Source: an uncultured beta proteobacterium | Lineage (GTDB): Bacteria; Pseudomonadota; Gammaproteobacteria; Burkholderiales; Burkholderiaceae_C | Assembly (NCBI GenBank): GCA_903830985.1 | Contig: CAIKVZ010000263.1 | Coordinates: 1-48,734 of the forward strand | Direction: 5' to 3' | DNA: 48,734 bases | Shown: piece by piece, positions 42,550-48,734 of the stretch | Position numbering within the stretch: position 1 is the stretch's first letter | Layout: the number at the start of each line of letters is the position of its first letter | Position numbers and translations under genes: made by a program | Notes under the pieces: generated by a model | Told to the model about the DNA's origin: nothing | The model's input: the letters and a program-made list of their open reading frames with translations, nothing else | Database searches by the model: none

Positions 42550-45210
42550 ATGAAAAACTTGAAAATCGGCAGCCGTTTGACCCTGCTGATCGGCGTCATC
42601 GCAGCGCTGATGTTGGGCATAGGCATCAATGGTCTGCTCGGCCTCAAGCAATCCAACCTGGAAATGCAGGCCATTTACCAGGAAAAGATGCTGCCCTCGC
42701 ACCAGCTTGACGAGATCAACTTCCTGATGGTACGCAACCGCCTGGTCATCGCCAATACCGCCATTGGCGCCACACCGGAGCGCATTGCCAAGTACACGGC
42801 CGAAGTCGAAACCAACATCGCCACCATCGGCAAGCTCTGGCAGTCCTTCCTCACCACGCCGCTGTCACCCGAACTTGCCAAGCAAGCCCAGGGCTACGCC
42901 GACACACGCAAGCTTTTCGTCGAAAAGGGGCTGCGCCCGGCGGTGAAGGCCTTGCGCACGAATGAATTTGGTGAAGTGGCGCGACTGATCATGGAGGATC
43001 TCAGCCCGCTGTACGAGGCCACGCGCCCCCACCTGACGGCCCTCATCCAGGCCTTTCAGGAAGGCGGCAAGGCGGATACCGAGCACGCTCAGGAGCGCTA
43101 CCAGACGGCACGCGATGCGTCGATCGCCGTGATGGCGGCAGGCCTGGTGTTTGCCGGCCTGTTTGGCTGGCTGCTGGTGCGCGGCATCACGCGTCCCCTG
43201 GGGCGCGCGGTCACCGTGGCGCAATCGGTCGCCGCCGGACGCTTCGACGATGACACGGCCAGCGACTCGAGCGACGAAACCGGCCAGTTGCTGCAGGCGA
43301 TGGGGCAGATGCAGGTCGCGCTCAAGCAGGCCGCGGCCGAGGCCGACATCAATCTGCGCCTGAAGACCACGCTCGAAGGCGTCACCGCCAACGTGATGAT
43401 CGCCGACGTCGATCTGAAAGTGATCTTCATGAACCGCGCCGTGCATGCCATGCTGACCACGGCCGAGAGCGACATCCGCAAGGACCTGCCGAATTTCCAG
43501 ACCGCCAAGGTGATCGGCAGCAACATCGACATCTTCCACAAGAACCCGGCGCACCAGCGCGGCATGCTGGCCAAGCTGCGCGACAGCTACCGCGCGCACA
43601 TCAAGCTCGGCGGGCGCAGCTTCAGCCTGACTGCGACGCCTATTTTTGGCGCCAGCGGCGACCGCATCGGTACCGCCGTCGAGTGGGTGGACCAGACCGC
43701 CGAAATTGCCGCCCGGGCGCTGGAGTTGCAGCTGATGGCGGACAACACGCGCATCCGCAACGCCCTGGACAGCCTGCCCGTGAGCGTCACCATCTCCAAC
43801 GCCGATGCTGCGCTGGTGCATGCCACGCCTGCCGCCAAGTCCCTGCTGCAACTGCTGTGCGGCCCCAGCTTCAACACCGACAATTTTTACGGCAGCAAGC
43901 TCAGCAGCCTGTTCACGCAGGGCGATGTGGCGGCGCGCTTTGATCAGGCCGTGCAGTCCGGTGAGACCGTCGACATGGAAATGCAGGGCCGCCAAATACG
44001 CCTGCTGGCACGGCCCATCGTCGACAACAGCGGCACCCGCCTGGGGCGCGTGACGCACTGGATCGACCGCACAGAAGAACTCATCTCTGAGCAGGAAGTG
44101 GCCGACATCGTGCAGGCCGCGGGCCGCGGCGATTTCAGCGGGCGCGTGTCTACGCAGGGCAAGAGCGGGTTTCTGGCCAATCTGTCCAATGGCATGAACG
44201 GCCTGCTCGAGACCAGCGAGCAGGGCTTGGGCGATGTGGCGCAGGTGCTCGAGGCCTTTGCCAAGGGCGACCTGACGCAGCGCATCGAACGCGACTACGC
44301 GGGACTGTTCGGCAAGGTCAAGGACAGCGCCAATTCCACGGCCGAGAACCTGACGCGCGTCATCGGCGAAGTGCGCGCCGCCGCCGACGCACTCACGGGA
44401 GCCGCGAATCAGGTCAGCGCCACGGCGCAGTCGCTGTCGCAAGCCGCCAGCGAACAGGCCGCCAGTGTGGAGGAAACCACGGCCTCGATCGATGTCATGT
44501 CGGCCTCGATCAGCCAGAACAGCGACAACGCCCGCGTCACCGATGGCATGGCGACCAAGACCTCGAAAGAGGCGGTGGATGGCGGCTCGGCCGTGGGCCT
44601 GACGGTCACGGCGATGAAACAGATCGCCTCCAAGATCGGCATCGTGAACGACATCGCCTACCAGACCAATCTGCTGGCGCTCAACGCCGCCATCGAAGCG
44701 GCGCGCGCGGGCGAGCATGGCAAAGGTTTTGCCGTGGTGGCCGCCGAGGTACGCAAGCTGGCAGAGCGCAGCCAGCAGGCAGCCAAAGAGATCGGCGACC
44801 TGGCAGGCAACTCCGTGACCACGGCCGAGCGCGCCGGCCGCCTGCTCGACGAGATCGTGCCATCGATCCAGAAGACATCGGAGCTGGTACAGGAAATCGC
44901 CGCGGCCAGCGCGGAGCAAAGCGAATCGGTGACGCAGATCGGCGGCGCCATGGGGCAACTCTCCAAGGCCACGCAACAGAACGCCTCGGCTTCGGAAGAA
45001 CTCGCCGCCACCAGCGAAGAGCTGTCGGGGCAGGCGCAGCAATTGCAGGAGTCGATCGCCTTTTTCAACACTGGCGACGAGGCCCCCCAGACGCGCCGCG
45101 CGGCGGTGGAAATCGCTCACGATGATCGGCGCCAGAGCACCAGCCGGACACAGCCGGCACTGGGTCGCGCGCCGGTGCGCGGCGGCGGCGGCAACTTCAA
45201 ACCCTATTGA
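42550..45210 (+). CDS. Methyl-accepting chemotaxis protein with two PAS domains
   Basis: An 886-residue receptor. An N-terminal helix (about 10-30) and second helix (194-213) enclose a four-helix-bundle periplasmic domain; a HAMP domain follows, then two PAS domains (about 275-395, with [14 protein letters not shown], and about 400-515), a HAMP-like segment ([11 protein letters not shown]), and the signalling domain with [20 protein letters not shown]. The tail ends [12 protein letters not shown] 42550 ([10 protein letters not shown]) fits GGGAGA 7 bp upstream better than ATG 42544. The last 980 bp are nearly identical to those of the next gene. Confidence 0.92.
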   Translation: MKNLKIGSRLTLLIGVIAALMLGIGINGLLGLKQSNLEMQAIYQEKMLPSHQLDEINFLMVRNRLVIANTAIGATPERIAKYTAEVETNIATIGKLWQSFLTTPLSPELAKQAQGYADTRKLFVEKGLRPAVKALRTNEFGEVARLIMEDLSPLYEATRPHLTALIQAFQEGGKADTEHAQERYQTARDASIAVMAAGLVFAGLFGWLLVRGITRPLGRAVTVAQSVAAGRFDDDTASDSSDETGQLLQAMGQMQVALKQAAAEADINLRLKTTLEGVTANVMIADVDLKVIFMNRAVHAMLTTAESDIRKDLPNFQTAKVIGSNIDIFHKNPAHQRGMLAKLRDSYRAHIKLGGRSFSLTATPIFGASGDRIGTAVEWVDQTAEIAARALELQLMADNTRIRNALDSLPVSVTISNADAALVHATPAAKSLLQLLCGPSFNTDNFYGSKLSSLFTQGDVAARFDQAVQSGETVDMEMQGRQIRLLARPIVDNSGTRLGRVTHWIDRTEELISEQEVADIVQAAGRGDFSGRVSTQGKSGFLANLSNGMNGLLETSEQGLGDVAQVLEAFAKGDLTQRIERDYAGLFGKVKDSANSTAENLTRVIGEVRAAADALTGAANQVSATAQSLSQAASEQAASVEETTASIDVMSASISQNSDNARVTDGMATKTSKEAVDGGSAVGLTVTAMKQIASKIGIVNDIAYQTNLLALNAAIEAARAGEHGKGFAVVAAEVRKLAERSQQAAKEIGDLAGNSVTTAERAGRLLDEIVPSIQKTSELVQEIAAASAEQSESVTQIGGAMGQLSKATQQNASASEELAATSEELSGQAQQLQESIAFFNTGDEAPQTRRAAVEIAHDDRRQSTSRTQPALGRAPVRGGGGNFKPY
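44230..45210 (+). repeat. Direct repeat copy 1 (MCP signalling domain)
   Basis: About 980 bp, nearly identical to 47270-48250 at an offset of 3040 bp. Runs of 50-70 bp are identical, for example across 44350-44397 and 44631-44690. Both copies end at the stop codon. Confidence 0.9.
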
Positions 45211-45259
45211 ATCCGGATACAACGCTGCCCCGAACCCGCAACGTCACACTGGAAGCACC

Positions 45260-48250
45260 ATGAACTCACGCGTCACTCAGCAAGATCAAGTCAATACCCT
45301 CTACGGCGGAGGCATCTGGACGCCGGGACTGCGCCTGATGAGCCGACTGAGCTTTGCCTACAAGGCACTCATCATCAGCGTGATATTTCTGCTGCCGCTG
45401 GCCGTGTTGGGTTACTTCTTCTCCCAATCGCAATTCGAGCAGATCAACTTCACAGCCAAGGAACGCAGCGGCGTGGTGGCCTTGAAGCAATTCCTGCCGG
45501 TGTACGTCGGCGTATTGAAAACGCGCAACGCCACGCGCGCCACCCTGGGTGGCTTCGACGGCATCCAGCGCTACCAGGAAGCTCGCGCGCAAACCGATCT
45601 GGCCCTCGCCGCCTTTGGCAAACACCTGGCCGAGTCGGGCGACGCACTGGCCGTGCAAACCGAATTCGACAAGCTCAAGAGCGCCTGGAGCGCCACCGCC
45701 CAGTCGAAGAACGGTGCGGACAGCGAAGGACGCACGGTGTTCGGCCCGGTCACCGGCTCCATCGTCAAACTGCTCAATCTGATTGGCGACAACTCGAACC
45801 TGGTGCTGGACCCGGACATCGACAGCTTCTACCTGATGGACGCGATGCTGCTGTCCATGCCGCAATTGGCCGAAGACCTGGGACAACTCTGGGGCTGGGG
45901 AACCTACTCCCTGGCGCACGCGGGCATGTCCAAGGCAGAAAGCAACCGCTACCTCGTCTGGTCGGCCGGGGTGGAGACGGCAACGAAGCAATCCAGGGCC
46001 TTTCTGGAGCGCGCCTTGGCGGCCAACCCGGCGCTGAAATCCAGCCTTCAACTCACGCTGCTGGACGAGGTTGCCGCCTTCAGGGACGTGGCCAAAGATG
46101 CTGAACTGCTGTTGCAACAAAAAAATCTGACGCCGGCGCAGTACTACGACAAAGGCCAGGCCGCCGTGCTCGGCCTGATGTCTTTTTACGATACCGGCCT
46201 GCCGGCCCTGGATGGCCTGCTGGCGCAGCGCATGCAAGGAATGCAGCAGCGGCTGAACCTGATCGCCGTGGTGGCCGCCGCCGCACTGGCCTTGGCGGCC
46301 TACCTGTTCTACAGCTTTTTCCTTCTGACGCGCGGCGGCCAGCGCCTGGTGAGTCGGCATTTGCAGGAAATCGCCGAAGGTGATTTGAGCCATCCTCCTG
46401 GCGAGCCCTTTGGCACAGACGAAACGGCGCAGGTCGTGACGTCGCTGTCCACCATGCATTCGGTGCTGGTCCAGTTCCAGGCGGCGCAACAGGAAATGGC
46501 GCAACGCCACGACGCCGGTGTGCTCGACCACGGGATGCCGGTCGAGCAGTTGCAAGGCGCCTACCGATCCATGGCCCAGTCGATCAACGACCTGGTGCAG
46601 TCCCACATCGCCGTCAAGATGAAGGTCGTGGACGTGGTGACGGGCTACGCCGAAGGCCGGCTGGATGTCGCCATGGAACGCCTGCCCGGACAGAAGGCGC
46701 GCATCAGCGATGCCATGGACAAGGTGCAAAAAGCCCTGCAGGACGCAGCGCAGGCGGCACAAACCAATCTGCGCATCCGCAACGCCCTGGACAAGTGCAG
46801 CACCAATGTGATGATCGCGGACGCGAGCAACACCATCATCTACATGAACGAGACCGTCACGGCGATGATGCAGGGCAACGAGGGCGAACTGCGCAAAGCG
46901 CTGCCGCAGTTTGACGCGCACCGCCTGATGGGTCAGAACATCGATATTTTTCACAAGAACCCGGCGCACCAGAGGGGTCTGCTCGAAGGCCTGCGCAGCA
47001 CCTACCGAACGCAGATTCCTGTGGGCAGCCTGCACTTCACGCTCAGCGCCAGCCCGATTCTGGACGCCGCCGGCGTGCGCACGGGCACCGTGGTGGAGTG
47101 GGCGGACCGCACACAAGAAGTGGCCATCGAGAAGGAAGTGGCGCAACTGGTGCAGGCCGCAGCGCAGGGCGACTTCAGCGGCCGCCTGGCCACCCAGGGC
47201 AAGGTCGGCTTCTTCGCCAATCTGGGCACCGGAATGAACGAGCTCATGAGCACCAGCGAGCAGGGTCTGAGCGACGTGGCGCAGGTACTGGAAGCATTCG
47301 CCAAGGGCGACCTGACACAGCGCATTGAACGCGACTATGCGGGACTGTTCGGCAAGGTCAAGGGCAGCGCCAATTCCACGGCCGAAAACCTGACGCGCGT
47401 CATCGGCGAAGTGCGCGCCGCCGCCGACGCACTCACGGGTGCCGCGAATCAGGTCAGCGCCACGGCGCAAAGCCTGTCGCAAGCCGCCAGCGAACAGGCC
47501 GCCAGTGTGGAGGAAACCACGGCCTCGATCGAAGTGATGTCGGCGTCGATCAGCCAGAACAGCGACAACGCGCGTGTCACCGACGGCATGGCCACGAAGA
47601 CCTCGAAAGAGGCCGTGGACGGTGGCTCGGCCGTGGGCCAGACCGTGAGCGCCATGAAGCAGATCGCCTCCAAGATCGGCATCGTGAACGACATCGCCTA
47701 CCAGACCAATCTGCTGGCGCTCAACGCCGCCATTGAGGCGGCGCGCGCGGGCGAGCACGGCAAGGGCTTTGCCGTGGTGGCGGCCGAAGTGCGCAAACTG
47801 GCCGAGCGCAGCCAGGAAGCGGCCAAGGAGATCGGCGATCTGGCGGGCAACTCGGTGACCACAGCCGAGCGAGCCGGCAAGCTGCTCGACGAAATCGTGC
47901 CCAGCATCCAGAAGACCTCGGAGTTGGTGCAGGAAATCGCCGCGGCCAGCGCCGAACAAAGCGAATCGGTGACGCAGATCGGCGGCGCCATGGGGCAACT
48001 CTCCAAGGCGACGCAGCAGAACGCCTCGGCCTCGGAACAGCTCGCAGCGACCAGCGAAGAACTGTCGGGGCAGGCGCAGCAATTGCAGGAGTCGATCGCC
48101 TTTTTCAGCACCGGCGACGCGGCACCGCAGACGCGCCGCGCCAGCGTGAAAATCGGTCACGATGATCGGCGCCAGAGCACCAGCCGGGCACAGCCGGCAC
48201 TGGGGAGTGCGCCAATGCGCGGTGGCAGCGGAAATTTCAAACCCTATTGA
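45260..48250 (+). CDS. Methyl-accepting chemotaxis protein with large periplasmic domain and one PAS domain
   Basis: A 996-residue receptor. Membrane helices at about 36-55 and 331-356 enclose a helical periplasmic domain of about 275 residues unlike that of the previous receptor. A HAMP-like part, one PAS domain (about 512-617, with [16 protein letters not shown]), a second HAMP-like segment and the signalling domain follow. The C-terminus GGSGNFKPY matches its neighbour. ATG 45260 is chosen because an N-terminal basic segment leads into the first helix; the frame is open upstream inside the previous gene but in a different reading. CheW follows after 11 bp. Confidence 0.92.
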   Translation: MNSRVTQQDQVNTLYGGGIWTPGLRLMSRLSFAYKALIISVIFLLPLAVLGYFFSQSQFEQINFTAKERSGVVALKQFLPVYVGVLKTRNATRATLGGFDGIQRYQEARAQTDLALAAFGKHLAESGDALAVQTEFDKLKSAWSATAQSKNGADSEGRTVFGPVTGSIVKLLNLIGDNSNLVLDPDIDSFYLMDAMLLSMPQLAEDLGQLWGWGTYSLAHAGMSKAESNRYLVWSAGVETATKQSRAFLERALAANPALKSSLQLTLLDEVAAFRDVAKDAELLLQQKNLTPAQYYDKGQAAVLGLMSFYDTGLPALDGLLAQRMQGMQQRLNLIAVVAAAALALAAYLFYSFFLLTRGGQRLVSRHLQEIAEGDLSHPPGEPFGTDETAQVVTSLSTMHSVLVQFQAAQQEMAQRHDAGVLDHGMPVEQLQGAYRSMAQSINDLVQSHIAVKMKVVDVVTGYAEGRLDVAMERLPGQKARISDAMDKVQKALQDAAQAAQTNLRIRNALDKCSTNVMIADASNTIIYMNETVTAMMQGNEGELRKALPQFDAHRLMGQNIDIFHKNPAHQRGLLEGLRSTYRTQIPVGSLHFTLSASPILDAAGVRTGTVVEWADRTQEVAIEKEVAQLVQAAAQGDFSGRLATQGKVGFFANLGTGMNELMSTSEQGLSDVAQVLEAFAKGDLTQRIERDYAGLFGKVKGSANSTAENLTRVIGEVRAAADALTGAANQVSATAQSLSQAASEQAASVEETTASIEVMSASISQNSDNARVTDGMATKTSKEAVDGGSAVGQTVSAMKQIASKIGIVNDIAYQTNLLALNAAIEAARAGEHGKGFAVVAAEVRKLAERSQEAAKEIGDLAGNSVTTAERAGKLLDEIVPSIQKTSELVQEIAAASAEQSESVTQIGGAMGQLSKATQQNASASEQLAATSEELSGQAQQLQESIAFFSTGDAAPQTRRASVKIGHDDRRQSTSRAQPALGSAPMRGGSGNFKPY
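47270..48250 (+). repeat. Direct repeat copy 2 (MCP signalling domain)
   Basis: Partner of 44230-45210. Differences are mostly silent third-position changes, which suggests recent duplication or gene conversion. Confidence 0.9.
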
Positions 48251-48261
48251 ACGAGCGACCC

Positions 48262-48734
48262 ATGAAACAAGATCAGGCGACACGTACGAGCGAAGACACC
48301 GACCTCACCGGGCAGTACCTCACTTTCACGCTCAGTGGCGAAACCTATGCGGTGGACAGCCGCGCCGTGCGCGAGATCATCCAGTACAGCCAGATGACCA
48401 CGGTGCCGCTGATGCCCGACTTCGTGCGCGGCGTCATCAACCTGCGCGGCCAGGTCGTTCCGGTGATCGACCTGCAGGCGCGTCTGGGCGGACAGATCAC
48501 CGAGTTTGGCAACAAGACCTGCATCGTCATTTTTGACGTGGAGCGTGACGGCGAACGCGTGGAACTCGGCCTGATGGTGGACGCCGTGAGTGAAGTGGTG
48601 GCCGTTCCCGGCAGTGCCATCGAGCCCCCGCCGCAATTCGGCGGCGGTCTGAAGCGCGAATTCATCCGCGGCATGGCCAAGGTCGGCGGGCGCTTCATCA
48701 TCATTCTGGAAACCGACAGGGCGCTGGATATCGA
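48262..48734 (+). CDS. cheW: Chemotaxis coupling protein CheW (cut by window end)
   Basis: The first 157 residues of a CheW adaptor, which couples CheA to receptors. YLTFTLSGETYAVDSRAVREI, MPDFVRGVINLRGQVVPVID and ELGLMVDAVSEVV are the standard motifs. The frame is open to the end of the window; about ten further residues are expected. It lies 11 bp after the second MCP, in the same operon. Confidence 0.96.
   Translation, partial: MKQDQATRTSEDTDLTGQYLTFTLSGETYAVDSRAVREIIQYSQMTTVPLMPDFVRGVINLRGQVVPVIDLQARLGGQITEFGNKTCIVIFDVERDGERVELGLMVDAVSEVVAVPGSAIEPPPQFGGGLKREFIRGMAKVGGRFIIILETDRALDI

Noticed and set aside
45122-45259. An upstream extension of the second tandem MCP into the previous gene
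   Set aside because: It overlaps the coding end of the first MCP in another frame; ATG 45260 fits the receptor N-terminus.
45266-48283. A 1005-codon open frame on the minus strand opposite the second tandem MCP
   Set aside because: It is the antisense shadow of a GC-rich coding strand, has no family motifs and is rich in His/Gln/Arg runs typical of such shadows.

Overview
The window is about 48.7 kb of GC-rich DNA from a beta-proteobacterium, most likely order Burkholderiales and family Comamonadaceae (Rhodoferax/Polaromonas-like). The grounds are the spoT-greB pair, a short FimV, an ACR3-type ars operon, a phasin, liv clusters with acyl-CoA ligases, a solitary Bug-type binding protein, and intergenic palindromes of a kind common in that family. 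This placement is inference from gene content; no database search was possible.

Layout. (1) 1-372: the 3' end of a group II intron (HNH tail of its protein, then RNA domains V and VI), ending about 28 bp before the first ATG of spoT. (2) 400-3220: spoT and convergent greB. (3) 3310-7923: a 2-oxoacid:acceptor oxidoreductase operon (gamma, alpha, beta, and a GltD-like NAD(P)/FAD subunit with a ferredoxin tail), preceded by an FNR/CRP-type dyad. (4) 7937-10836: an MFS exporter and a FimV-like protein on the minus strand. (5) 11087-17166: an arsenic island arsR-arsD-arsA-arsC(Trx type)-acr3-arsC(Grx type), then an alpha/beta hydrolase and a flavin reductase-like protein. (6) 17364-19391: a small hypothetical gene, a phasin, a decayed AbiEi/AbiEii toxin-antitoxin pair with a possible IS relic, and tRNA-Arg(ACG) with promoter and terminator. 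(7) 19480-29156, minus strand: a Bug protein, a PaaK-like ligase, a complete liv ABC transporter and a second acyl-CoA synthetase, divergent from an FNR/CRP regulator (29346-30065). (8) 30173-31267: a large palindromic repeat and an RluF-type pseudouridine synthase. (9) 31310-35444: an SHP-DHC-cytochrome b redox operon and a two-component system. (10) 35565 to the end: a chemosensory cluster of Hpt protein, stand-alone receiver, MCP with a C-terminal Cache-like domain, CheZ-like protein, CheY, STAS protein, CheA, two related MCPs and a CheW cut by the window end.

How the parts fit. The oxidoreductase, the SHP operon and several FNR-like dyads suggest a facultative or microaerobic lifestyle. 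The liv region looks like one unit for uptake and CoA activation of an organic acid. The chemosensory cluster is the most unusual part. CheA carries two tandem RLGxxL-type 24-residue repeats like those of the c-di-GMP-binding MshEN domain. A CheZ-sized protein keeps the D143/Q147 pair of the CheZ phosphatase. A STAS protein is translationally coupled to CheA. One receptor has a sensor-like domain after its signalling domain. These features are visible in the sequence; their function is inference.
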